A stretch of 64,000 bases of DNA from Lamellibrachia satsuma. Lineage: Eukaryota; Annelida; Polychaeta; Sabellida; Siboglinidae. Made by a program: the position numbers and the translations under genes. Positions 55,822-64,000 of the stretch are shown in pieces. The stretch's first letter is position 1. Each line of letters begins with the position of its first letter. The stretch lies in assembly GCA_033239005.1 (NCBI GenBank), contig BSQZ01000034.1:3221001-3285000 (forward strand). Direction: 5' to 3'. The notes beneath the pieces are model-generated. The model searched no databases. It was not told the DNA's origin and saw only the letters and a list, made by a program, of their open reading frames with translations.

Positions 55822-55872
55822 CTGTATGTTCGATCAGAGTGCGCAGTCTGTGGAGATTGATGTCTGTTGGTA
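55822..55872 (+). repeat. single copy of the inverted-repeat subunit
   Basis: ATGTTCGATCAGAGTGCGCA...GTGGAGATTGATGTCTG is one ~60-bp subunit in the orientation of the right arm at 62.9-63.2 kb. It lies outside the left arm. Confidence 0.75.
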
Positions 55873-56004
55873 TGTACGTAATTGTACGTAGTCGCGGTTA
55901 GCGTCACTAGTTATATTAGTATTATGAAGAATTTTATTTCGAGCACATATATAGCGTGATTAATTTTATATTACGATATATTTGTACGCGGCTTATTCAT
56001 ATAT

Positions 56005-56335
56005 TATTGTTATTGTTAGAGGGCATTTGGTCAAAAATAAATGCTTCAGTTGAATGGCAGTTGTCTTATTGTGTATAAAAGAATCGTCAGTAAAATGCGC
56101 ATTTTCCAGATATCAAACAGTTACCCCACCTAGTGGATCACTCGGAAACAGTCGACGGATCTTCACATCAAACAGTTACCCCACCTAGTGGATCACTCAG
56201 AAACAGTCGGCGGATCTTCACATCAATTACACTCTGACCGAACGTATCACTAGACATTTATCTCCACAGAGTCACCAAGCATATAACCAGACATTTATTG
56301 GGACGGCATGCGCATTCTGACCGAATATATCAAAC
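56005..56335 (-). mobile_element. left arm of long inverted repeat (foldback-like)
   Basis: It matches the reverse complement of 62930-63425. Order from the outer end: TATTGTTATTGTTAGAGGGC, a GTTGAATGGCA block, two tandem copies of a ~57-bp unit (CAGTTACCCCACCTAGTGGATCAC...), and then ~60-bp subunits (CTCTGACCGAAC...CAGACATTTA). It has fewer subunits than the right arm. No target-site duplication is visible. Confidence 0.85.
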
Positions 56336-56870
56336 AGTTGCGCACATGTTTACATAACAACACGTGCATGCATTACAAATATGTTCTAATATGAATTGAA
56401 TTGACATTTATTTCAACAACAACATATTTACATCACTTATATCACTTATACAGTGCATATATCAATGAAAAAACAAATTGTTGAAAAAGGGTAAAAAGAA
56501 GTGCGATACTTATAATGTTTACCCTTTTAATTTCTTTTGACATCAATAGATATTTAGAACGAAAGTGCAAAAAAAAATTCAAAGTGCAACAACACCATTT
56601 TCATGCATAATCATATCAGGTTAGATAAAAAAAATAAACAACTAAGCTACCAGAACATGTCTAGAACAACACTAAACAATGTGTTTAATATCTCATGGGC
56701 AAGTATAACATATCAACAACATTTCACAAATAGTATTTAATCGTGATGAAAATTTAAAATACATCTTGTTAATAAATGATATATGGTACATTTTCGGTAT
56801 GAACCAACAAGAATAATTTCCACGGGGAATGCTAAGCCCAAGTCTCTCGTCCGCTGTTTTATTCCAGGGA

Positions 56871-58001
56871 GCAGTGGAAAATTACAACACCCAACAAAGA
56901 CAGGACTAGTTCGCCTCACCCCTTTATAAACGGAACTACTAGGAATAACGACAGTATCCATGATATTTATTTAAACTTGCAACATACAGTACATTTATAG
57001 CATACTTGCATTAATATACATTCAGTTCCAGCCTGTACAAATGCACCTAAATATTGTTTAGTCTTTAACTTGGACAATCTCAAGATGCCGTCATAGATCT
57101 ATTACTACGGACGAAACTGGAAACGTAAAGCCTTTACCGACTTTCTGGGGCAAATGAAATATGACAAACAAAAGAAATAAAGATACGTAACTTGCAAAAG
57201 GTATTACATGTATAGATGTTGTAGTATTGTTGTGGGAAAAACCGTTCACAAATTCCAAATTCTGACACTATGCTAGAAATGATTTAACCCCATTGGTCAC
57301 CTCATTTTTGTACAATAGCCAATCAGAAGGCGTGCATCGTGGAGTATAATAATACGTCATATACCTAGAATATGCACCATAGACCTAGGTCTCAGCGAGA
57401 AGACCATGACCATGAAAATCGCCCAAGTTATGTGAGCAGCGGCAGTTATCTTATGGTGTAATTTGGTGCATAGTAAACGAATTCAGCTTGATCATATAAT
57501 ATAATATTTATATTTTAAGTAGGTTCATTTATAGCTTGAAACAATCAGTAACATTTGCTTAGTTGAAAGATATCAGCCGTACATAAACGTCTTCTTTAAT
57601 CGTTATGACTGTTATTTACTAGTTATGATATCTGGTTATATGCTACCAATCCACATGATATTTCGCTTTGTTAAACGAATATTGATCAGTCAGATATCAA
57701 CGAGGTCAACGGCGTCAATTAGGAAAGTGCAATGGCCGACTGGATGTAGAGTAACTTAGTGTGCCACTTACAAATGGTTTAAATGTGGCTCTAAAAGAGG
57801 GAGTGTTTAATTTCGAATGGAAATAAGCAAACAGTATCAAACATTATGCCCTTATTTAAAAGGGTTTCGAAAAATAAGTAAGACAATTACAGACCAGTGA
57901 GTTTAACATCAGTGATTTGTAAATTATTAGAAAGGTTAATTAGATAAAATATCGTGCACTTTCTTATTAAGCATAGATTAATACATACATCTCATAATCT
58001 C
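56871..58001 (+). repeat. duplicated block, copy B (decayed promoter and exon 1)
   Basis: Paralogous to 48244-49310. It has gained an insert of about 100 bp near 57148-57280 and has lost the kappaB motif. It ends in the CR1-like fragment where the full-length element begins. No counterparts of exons 2-5 are seen downstream in the window. Confidence 0.85.
57412..57427 (+). pseudogene. decayed copy of cytokine-like exon 1
   Basis: ATG AAA ATC GCC CAA G mirrors exon 1 (one residue changed), but the donor GTATGT has become TTATGT. The phase-1 splice is therefore lost and the frame reaches TGA three codons later. Confidence 0.75.
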
Positions 58002-58600
58002 TCCTAAAATCACTTCCGGCTACTTGGACTTGGTGCAGCGACTTGAATTTGGTGTAGATAATTTACAGAAAAACGCGGTATATCAAATAGAATAAGTATT
58101 ACTATTGAATATATATTATACACAAACGTATTGTAGACATATATTAGGAAACAGTTGTTGTTAATTATTAGTCAGAGGGAGTATTTTAGAGTAAGTTAGT
58201 TTCGGATTCTGTCGGGGAATTCAGCGAGCGATAATAGGGTTGTTTACTATTCGAAAATTGAGATAGCATAGTGAATAGTTTACATTGGCTAATATATATA
58301 TATAAGATACAGTGATCTATTTACTTAAATTACATACATAAGGTAATATCTGACATAGTGGTAGTAAACGTTCTAGATAAAAAGGAATTAACAGCAGGAT
58401 TTTAGCGTAAATTAGTACACACTGACTTCGTTGTTTTGTTACACAGTGTTCTCCGTATTCGCTAGGTGGCAGGTTTTTTGTTTCTCATGCGAGGTTAATA
58501 GAAGACACAGTTAGCAAGTATATTAGACTAAAGTGTTCTTTTGATCACAAAAACAGCCTTATTCAAGGCTAACGTAGCAAACTAATTAAAATTAAAGTGT

Positions 58601-59893
58601 ATGATGGCGCCGTGCAAACGGCAGTTAAAGGCCACAAGGCATTTAATTTGTGGCAGTTGCAGCAACTGGGTGGACTTCGTTAAGTCTGGGTGCGATAAGT
58701 CCTGGGCTGAGGTCCAGGCAGATAGTTTTAGTTTTGAGTGTAGGGGATGTACGAAGATGAAGGAACTAGAGGTGGAGTTGGAAGAGCTGAGGCTGCTCGT
58801 TGTGGCAATGGTGGGAAGGGAACAGGGTGGTTGTGCCAGTAGTTCCGGTGGGGGAACAGTAGATGATAAAGTGGGGAAAGACACAAGAGATGCTAGGGAG
58901 AGCTCACCGCAGCCTGGGAGGAAGCTGAGGGGAGGGAAGGTGACAGGTCGTAGGGAGACAGGACGTAAGGAGACGGGAAAGAAAGGAACGGGAGGGAAGA
59001 CAACAGGAGCGAAGGAGAGGGGAGTAGGGGAGACAGGAGGGAAGGAGAGGGGAGTGGGGGAGACAGGAGGGAAGGAGACGGGAGTGGGGGAGACAGGAGG
59101 GAAGGAGAAGGGAGTGGAGGAGACGGGAGTGAAAACAACCGGAGAGAAGGAGAGGGAAGTGGGGGAGACGGGAGGGAAAACAACCGGAGTGAAGGAGAGG
59201 GAAGTGGGAGAGACAAGAGCAAAGGAGTGGGAAGTGGGGGAGACAGGAGCGAAGGAGACAGGAGGGAAGGGGTCAGGACAGAATGTGATGGAGGGGATCG
59301 AACGGAAGAGTTATTCTGCAGCAGTGATAGAGGGGGTGAGGAAGAGAGCGAGGGTGTTTGTGGGGGATTCGATAGTTAGGAAGACCGACAGAGTCTTAAA
59401 CAAGGGAGATGATGTGGTGGTCTGCTTGCCTGGAGCCAAAATAGAGGCGATAACTCAGAGGGTAAAAAACATCGTAGGCTCGGGAAAGGGTGGATCTGTT
59501 TTAGTACACGTAGGGACAAATAACGTAGAGAGGGAGGGTACAACTGCCATAGTTAGGAAATATAGGCAGTTGGTCAGAACACTAAAACAGACGCGGGTTG
59601 AGCAGGTAATACTGTCAGGGATTTTACCTGTAATGGGCAGGAGGGGTCACAAATATCGAAATTGTCGGGGGATGGCAATTAACATGTTAGTCCAGAAGTT
59701 ATGTATGGAAGAGGAAGTTGGATTTGTGGATTTATGGGGAAGTTTTGTTGGGAGGGCTGATATGTACATGAAGGATGGGCTTCATTTAAGTGGTAAGGGG
59801 GCGGCAGTATTCGCGGACAAACTTTCAGCAGCGGTAGATAGTGACTTGGGTACAATGACAAATATTTTTAGAAGTAAACATTCTTTAAACTAG
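58601..59893 (+). CDS. retrotransposon ORF1 protein: zinc finger and SGNH hydrolase, 430 aa
   Basis: ATG at 58601 begins a basic N-terminus and a cysteine-rich finger (CGSC...GC...CRGC, residues about 17-50) followed by a short coiled-coil-like stretch (MKELEVELEELRLLVVAM). Residues about 120-230 are a low-complexity linker built of ~10-residue repeats (GKERGVGETG type). Residues about 250-420 form an SGNH/GDSL hydrolase-like domain with block I GDS (about 254), GTN (about 304) and block V DGLH (about 392), so the Ser-Asn-Asp/His set is kept. ORF1 esterases of CR1-group elements are thought to help the RNP interact with membranes or lipids, or to chaperone the RNA. It ends at TAG 59891-59893, directly after a slippery heptamer. 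Confidence 0.92.
   Translation: MMAPCKRQLKATRHLICGSCSNWVDFVKSGCDKSWAEVQADSFSFECRGCTKMKELEVELEELRLLVVAMVGREQGGCASSSGGGTVDDKVGKDTRDARESSPQPGRKLRGGKVTGRRETGRKETGKKGTGGKTTGAKERGVGETGGKERGVGETGGKETGVGETGGKEKGVEETGVKTTGEKEREVGETGGKTTGVKEREVGETRAKEWEVGETGAKETGGKGSGQNVMEGIERKSYSAAVIEGVRKRARVFVGDSIVRKTDRVLNKGDDVVVCLPGAKIEAITQRVKNIVGSGKGGSVLVHVGTNNVEREGTTAIVRKYRQLVRTLKQTRVEQVILSGILPVMGRRGHKYRNCRGMAINMLVQKLCMEEEVGFVDLWGSFVGRADMYMKDGLHLSGKGAAVFADKLSAAVDSDLGTMTNIFRSKHSLN
58985..59275 (+). repeat. in-frame 30-bp degenerate repeats in ORF1
   Basis: Purine-rich units (GGGAAGGAGAGGGGAGTGGG, GGAGACAGGA) repeat about nine times, always in multiples of three. They encode the Gly/Lys/Glu linker between the finger and the hydrolase domain. 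Confidence 0.85.
59884..59890 (+). promoter_or_regulatory. candidate -1 ribosomal frameshift site TTTAAAC
   Basis: In the ORF1 frame the end reads TCT TTA AAC TAG, so T-TTA-AAC forms a canonical X-XXY-YYZ heptamer immediately before the stop. Slippage by -1 continues as CTA GAA GTG CAG, exactly the ORF2 frame, which is open from 59878. ORF2 has no ATG until well inside its endonuclease domain. I cannot identify a strong downstream pseudoknot by eye. Confidence 0.6.
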
Positions 59894-59895
59894 AA

Positions 59896-62769
59896 GTGCA
59901 GGGGGGTTACCTAGAGGTGTCTCAAGCAGAACAAGAGGCCACTAGCACAGATAAACCAATATCAAATCATCCGAAAAACATCACTGAAAAAGGTTATAGA
60001 TGCGTATGTTTAAATGCAAGGAGCATAGTAAATAAGAAAAACGAATTAAACATTATGGTAGAAGATATTGACCCTCACATAATTGGTATAACTGAATCAT
60101 GGGCCAACATAGATATAACAGATGCTGAATTAGGACTGACAGGATATGTAATGTTTAGGAAAGATCGAATAGGAAGAAGGGGCGGGGGAGTTATTTTATA
60201 TGTTAAAGAATCTATTCAGGCTTATGAAATAAAACTAGAAAGGGAAGCAGATTGCGATGAGGCTGTTTGGTGCAAAATTGTTTCAGGAAATTCAAAATTA
60301 ACTATTGGATTAGTTTACCGAAGTCCAAACATAAACGAAGAGGACAACACAAAAATAATAAACGCTATAAAGGAAGTTAGTAAAGGGGAATGTATCATAA
60401 TGGGAGATTTTAACCATGGACACATACAATGGAATTCTCTAGAGAGCACAGGGATTGAGGACCAACAATTTCTATTTTTAATCCAGGATAGCTTTCTTAC
60501 TCAGCACGTACTAGAACCAACCAGGGGAGAAAATGTATTAGATATAGTTTTGTCATCACAAAAAGAATTAGTGGACAATGTAAAAATATTTGAACTATTG
60601 GGTAATAGTGACCATAATCAAATACATTTTGACATCAATGTAAAATCAGAAAGTAAAAATAAGAAAACGTACAAGAGAAACTTCCACAAAGGTAACTACA
60701 AAGATATGAGAAAATACTTAGCAAAGCTAGATTGGAATAACATGCTGATGAATAAGACCGCAATTGAATGTTGGCATATTCTAAAATATGAAATTGAGAG
60801 TATCATCGATAAATTTGTTCCCTTCCAAAAACAAGGAAAACGGTGTAGAAAGAAACACTTGTCAAAAGAGGCTATTAGAAAAATAATGCTAAAGCAAACT
60901 ATGTGGAGGGTTTATAGGCGTACCAGAAAGGACGAAGACTATGCCAAATGCAAAGAGGCACTTAATGCAGCTACAACTGAAATCAGACAATCTAAAAGAA
61001 GCTATGAGCAAAAACTAGCATGTAACATAAAAAATGACAGCAAGAGTTTCTATGCATATGTCAGGAGTAAACAAAACGTACAAGACAAGGTTGGACCTCT
61101 AGAAGACAGTGCTGGAAATATAATATCACAGGGGTTTTTAATGGCGGAAGACCTAAATGGTTACTTCAGTTCAGTGTTTACCAAAGAAGATATTAGTTCA
61201 TTACCAGTTGCTGATGCTAAATTTCAGGGGGCTAAATCTGACTATTTAGGTCCGTTAGTTGTAACTCCAGAATTGGTAGCTAAGAAAATAAAGGCAATGA
61301 AGGATAACAAATCACCGGGAGTGGATGGGATTCCTCCAAAATTACTAATGGAAACAGTAGAACAAATCAGTATACCACTTGCAAGAGTATTCAACTTGTC
61401 ATTAAAAGAGGGAGTTGTTCCGTTTGAATGGAAAGAAGCAAACATCATACCATTATTTAAAAAGGGTTCGAGAAATAAGTCAGAGAATTACAGACCAGTG
61501 AGTTTAACGTCAGTGATTTGTAAATTATTAGAAAGGTTAATTAAAGACCATATGGTGGACTTTCTCGTTAAGCATAAATTATTAAATTCATCTCAACATG
61601 GATTCCTTAAAGCGAGGTCATGCTTAACAAATATGTTATGTTTTTTGGAAGAAATCACTAAGTGGATAGACGTGGGATCGCCAGTAGATATTATCTACTT
61701 AGATTTTCAGAAAGCTTTTGACAAAGTGCCACATCAAAGATTACTACTTAAATTAAAAGCCCATGGTATCGGGGATAGCATAACTGACTGGATAGAACAA
61801 TGGCTGACTGACAGAAGACAACGAGTTGTAGTAGATGGAGAAGTTTCAAATTGGAAATCGGTTTTGAGTGGGGTACCTCAAGGATCAGTATTAGGACCTA
61901 TATTATTCTTAATTTATATCAATGACTTGGACGACAGTATAACAAGTAACGTACTGAAATTTGCGGATGACACAAAACTGTTTAGAAAGGTTAATACTGA
62001 TGGTGATAAACAACATTTACAAAACGATCTAGACAGATTAGTGAAATGGTCTGAGAAATGGCAGATGTTGTTCAATTTGGGGAAATGTAAATGCATACAT
62101 ACAGGACATAGGAACTTGAATGTAAACTATAGAATGGGAGATACTGTTCTGGGTACTACTGTAAAAGAAAAGGACTTAGGAGTAACAATAAGCGCTGATA
62201 TGAAAGTTTCAGAGCAGTGTGGTATTGCAGCTTCAAAGGGTAATCAAATTCTTGGATTGATTAGAAGAAACATAACATACAAGGGAAAAAAGTTAATTAT
62301 ACCTCTTTATAAAGCAATAGTTAGACCTCATTTAGAATACTGTATACAAGCATGGAGACCATATCGTAAGAAGGATATAGATACGCTTGAACGCATACAA
62401 AGGAGAGCAACTAAAATGATTCCAGAACTGAGAGACCTTAGTTTTGAAGAACGCCTGAAAGAATGTGGTTTAACAACTCTAGAGACAAGGAGGTTAAGAG
62501 GAGATCAGATTGAAGTTTTTAAGATATTGAATGGGTATGAAAATATTGATAGAAATATGTTTTTCTCACTCAAGAAGGATAGCAGAACTAGAGGACATGA
62601 GGTAAAATTAGTAAAGGATCAATGTAGATTGGACATCAGGAAGCACTCGTTCTCACAGAGGACAATAAATGAATGGAACAAATTGTCAACAGATTGTGTA
62701 ACTGCTAGCAGCGTGAATATGTTTAAAAACAAGGTTGACACATATCTCAGGAGGGCGGGCTATAAGTAG
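59896..62769 (+). CDS. retrotransposon ORF2: APE endonuclease and reverse transcriptase, 957+ aa
   Basis: The frame is open from 59878, overlaps the end of ORF1 in the -1 frame and starts without ATG, so residue numbers are counted from 59896. The endonuclease (about 30-255) shows LNARSIVNKK, TESW, GGGVILYV, VYRSPN, GDFNHG and GNSDHNQI, the motif set of apurinic-type nucleases that nick target DNA. The reverse transcriptase (about 460-745) shows NKSPGVDGIPPKLL, NYRPVSLTSVICKLLERLI, QHGF, DFQKAFDKVPH, SGVPQGSVLGP and FADDTKLF (catalytic FADD at 689-692). The C-terminal connection region follows (TLERIQRRATKMIPELRDLS) to RAGYK and TAG. No in-frame stop or frameshift is present. It carries out target-primed reverse transcription in the nucleus. 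The clade is CR1-like. Confidence 0.95.
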   Translation: MQGGYLEVSQAEQEATSTDKPISNHPKNITEKGYRCVCLNARSIVNKKNELNIMVEDIDPHIIGITESWANIDITDAELGLTGYVMFRKDRIGRRGGGVILYVKESIQAYEIKLEREADCDEAVWCKIVSGNSKLTIGLVYRSPNINEEDNTKIINAIKEVSKGECIIMGDFNHGHIQWNSLESTGIEDQQFLFLIQDSFLTQHVLEPTRGENVLDIVLSSQKELVDNVKIFELLGNSDHNQIHFDINVKSESKNKKTYKRNFHKGNYKDMRKYLAKLDWNNMLMNKTAIECWHILKYEIESIIDKFVPFQKQGKRCRKKHLSKEAIRKIMLKQTMWRVYRRTRKDEDYAKCKEALNAATTEIRQSKRSYEQKLACNIKNDSKSFYAYVRSKQNVQDKVGPLEDSAGNIISQGFLMAEDLNGYFSSVFTKEDISSLPVADAKFQGAKSDYLGPLVVTPELVAKKIKAMKDNKSPGVDGIPPKLLMETVEQISIPLARVFNLSLKEGVVPFEWKEANIIPLFKKGSRNKSENYRPVSLTSVICKLLERLIKDHMVDFLVKHKLLNSSQHGFLKARSCLTNMLCFLEEITKWIDVGSPVDIIYLDFQKAFDKVPHQRLLLKLKAHGIGDSITDWIEQWLTDRRQRVVVDGEVSNWKSVLSGVPQGSVLGPILFLIYINDLDDSITSNVLKFADDTKLFRKVNTDGDKQHLQNDLDRLVKWSEKWQMLFNLGKCKCIHTGHRNLNVNYRMGDTVLGTTVKEKDLGVTISADMKVSEQCGIAASKGNQILGLIRRNITYKGKKLIIPLYKAIVRPHLEYCIQAWRPYRKKDIDTLERIQRRATKMIPELRDLSFEERLKECGLTTLETRRLRGDQIEVFKILNGYENIDRNMFFSLKKDSRTRGHEVKLVKDQCRLDIRKHSFSQRTINEWNKLSTDCVTASSVNMFKNKVDTYLRRAGYK

Positions 62770-62844
62770 ATGAACATTGTTGGACTCTCGATAAGCCAAT
62801 GGCTTCCTTGTCCACTTGCCATCTGGGCCTTTGGCTTGGATGGC

Positions 62845-62872
62845 AAATCTTGTTAAATCTTGTTAAATTCTT
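62845..62872 (+). repeat. 3'-terminal tandem repeat of the CR1-like element
   Basis: AAATCTTGTT is repeated about 2.5 times at the very 3' end. The antisense copy at 35.4 kb ends in the same doublet. CR1-group elements typically end in short tandem repeats rather than poly(A). Confidence 0.85.
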
Positions 62873-62929
62873 CTTCATGATATGTTCAGTCGAAATGCAG
62901 ACTCCGTGGAGACTGGTGGCTGGTGATAT

Positions 62930-63425
62930 ATTCTGTCAGAGAGCTCACGCAGTGGATATAGATGTCTGATGATTATGTTCGGTCAGAGCACGAATGCCGT
63001 GGCGGTAGATGTCTGGTGATTTGTTTGGCCAGAGTGCACACACCGTGGAGATATATTTCTGGTGATACGTTCGGTCAGAGTGCGCATGCCGTCGCAGTAA
63101 ATGTCTGGTGATATGTTTGGTGAGAGTGCGCAATCTGTGGAGATAACTGTCTAGTGATATGTTCGGTCAGAGTGTAATTGATGTGAAAATCCGTCGACTG
63201 TTTCCGAGTGATCCACTAGGTGGGGTAACTGTTTGATGTGAAAATCCGTAGACTGTTTCCGAGTGATCCACTAGGTGGGGTAACTGTTTGGACTCACTTA
63301 GCTTCTCCAGGTGTGTATCTGGAAATTGCTTGACGCATTTTATTGATGATTCTTTTATATACAATAAAACATTGCCATTCAACTGGTGTATTTATTTTAT
63401 CAGATGCCCTCTAACAATAACAATA
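62930..63425 (+). mobile_element. right arm of long inverted repeat (foldback-like)
   Basis: The counterpart of 56005-56335 in opposite orientation, starting about 60 bp after the retrotransposon 3' end. It has about five ~60-bp subunits (TATGTTCGGTCAGAGTGCGCA...GTGGAGATA...GTCTGGTGA), then two ~57-bp units (CCGAGTGATCCACTAGGTGG...). The outer end matches the left arm down to CTCTAACAATAACAATA. Confidence 0.85.
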
Positions 63426-63640
63426 TCACGGATGGCGATTTTCTTATCTGGTGTTTGATGATCCCGAGGTGGCAGCACTGTCGTACGTCCGGCTTGCCAG
63501 ATATTACCCTTTTTTAATACACCTTAATTATATTTTTTTACTCGTCTCGTTTCAGACTGATTTCGCTAAACTTGACCCTATTTACTGTCCCCTATGCGAC
63601 AGCTCGTTAGTACACATTCGTTACTTAGTTTCGGTGAAAA

Positions 63641-63703
63641 AGTAGTAGTAGTGGTAGTGGTAGTGGTAGTGGTAGTGGTAGTGGTAGTGGTAGTGGTAGT
63701 AGT
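63641..63703. repeat. (GGTAGT)n microsatellite
   Basis: About ten GTGGTA/GTAGTG hexanucleotide units. Confidence 0.95.
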
Positions 63704-64000
63704 TTTTGTTGTAGCCGGGTGATGTCCTTGTTGTTGCAATGACGTCAAACACATTATATTATTAAATGTATTTGAAAAAACATACATAATAAGTTCACAC
63801 AGATACACAGTATGTTATAAATATAATAATAAATATGAATTAGGCACGTACAAATATATCATAATACATTTGAAAAATTAATCACACAATATAACACTAA
63901 TATACCGAATATCTGTGAAATGGCAGTTTTGCGGTAAAGGTAACACAACGCATTTTTAAATATATATAATGTTTCATATAATTTATGTACATTTGTATTA

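Larger units (their letters stand above)
58005..62872 (+). mobile_element. full-length CR1-like non-LTR retrotransposon
   Basis: A complete-looking element: 5' UTR of about 0.6 kb, ORF1 (58601-59893), ORF2 (59878/59896-62769), 3' UTR with GGACTCTCGATAAGCCAATG, and a 3' end of tandem AAATCTTGTT repeats. Both reading frames are free of internal stops and all expected catalytic motifs are present, so it may be active. Truncated relatives lie at 0.12-0.35, 1.24-1.70, 15.2-16.4, 35.4-36.0, 49.1-50.0 and 57.85-58.0 kb. The 5' boundary is placed where similarity to copy A of the duplication ends. Confidence 0.93.

Noticed and set aside
58582..59222. Minus-strand frames over ORF1
   Set aside because: Shadows of the purine-rich ORF1 linker; Pro/Ser/Leu low complexity.

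Overview
This is AT-rich nuclear DNA from an invertebrate animal. The signs are spliced genes with GT-AG introns, many non-LTR retrotransposons of several clades, tRNA-derived SINEs, MITE-like elements, very long TA/CA/GGAC microsatellites and many minisatellites. There are no operons, rRNA genes, convincing tRNA genes or CRISPR arrays. A marine lophotrochozoan or non-vertebrate deuterostome would fit, but the species cannot be read from the sequence.

Layout. 0-8 kb: antisense CR1-like remnants, a TATA-driven candidate 5' exon (about 1.9-2.07 kb), a MITE and a GC-rich coding exon (CDS 6838-7248). 8-18 kb: a young SINE with a perfect target-site duplication, an older SINE, and one retrotransposon family interrupted by a CR1-like copy. 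19-27 kb: a second GC-rich coding exon (19640-20170) whose C-terminus resembles the first, a MITE, retrotransposon tails, two large minisatellites and an intronless gene for three CYLD-like CAP-Gly domains (25386-26681). 28-36 kb: a TA array flanked by 39-bp inverted arms, a degenerate minus-strand Rex1/L2-like reverse transcriptase, and exons of a gene with a P2X7-type cysteine cluster cut by a recent CR1-like insertion. 36-48 kb: mostly repeats. 48.2-54.7 kb: a five-exon gene for a small secreted protein. 56-63.4 kb: a 7.4-kb segment bounded by inverted repeats. It holds a decayed copy of the promoter and exon 1 of the secreted-protein gene, plus a full-length, apparently intact CR1-like retrotransposon.

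The most notable locus is 48741-54543. Five exons join in frame into a 236-residue protein with a signal peptide, six cysteines in the mature part, predicted amphipathic helices and intron phases 1-0-0-0. That architecture resembles IL-6/G-CSF-type long-chain class I helical cytokines, and the last helix looks LIF/CNTF-like. A consensus NF-kappaB site lies about 200 bp upstream of the start codon. I assembled this gene by hand from splice signals; no single open frame reveals it.

The second is the CR1-like element. Its ORF1 encodes a zinc-finger plus SGNH-hydrolase protein. Its ORF2 (endonuclease and reverse transcriptase) has no ATG near its start and lies in the -1 frame, joined through a canonical TTTAAAC slippery heptamer directly before the ORF1 stop codon. 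Two minisatellites grew inside retrotransposon coding sequence, one from the stretch beside the reverse transcriptase active site.
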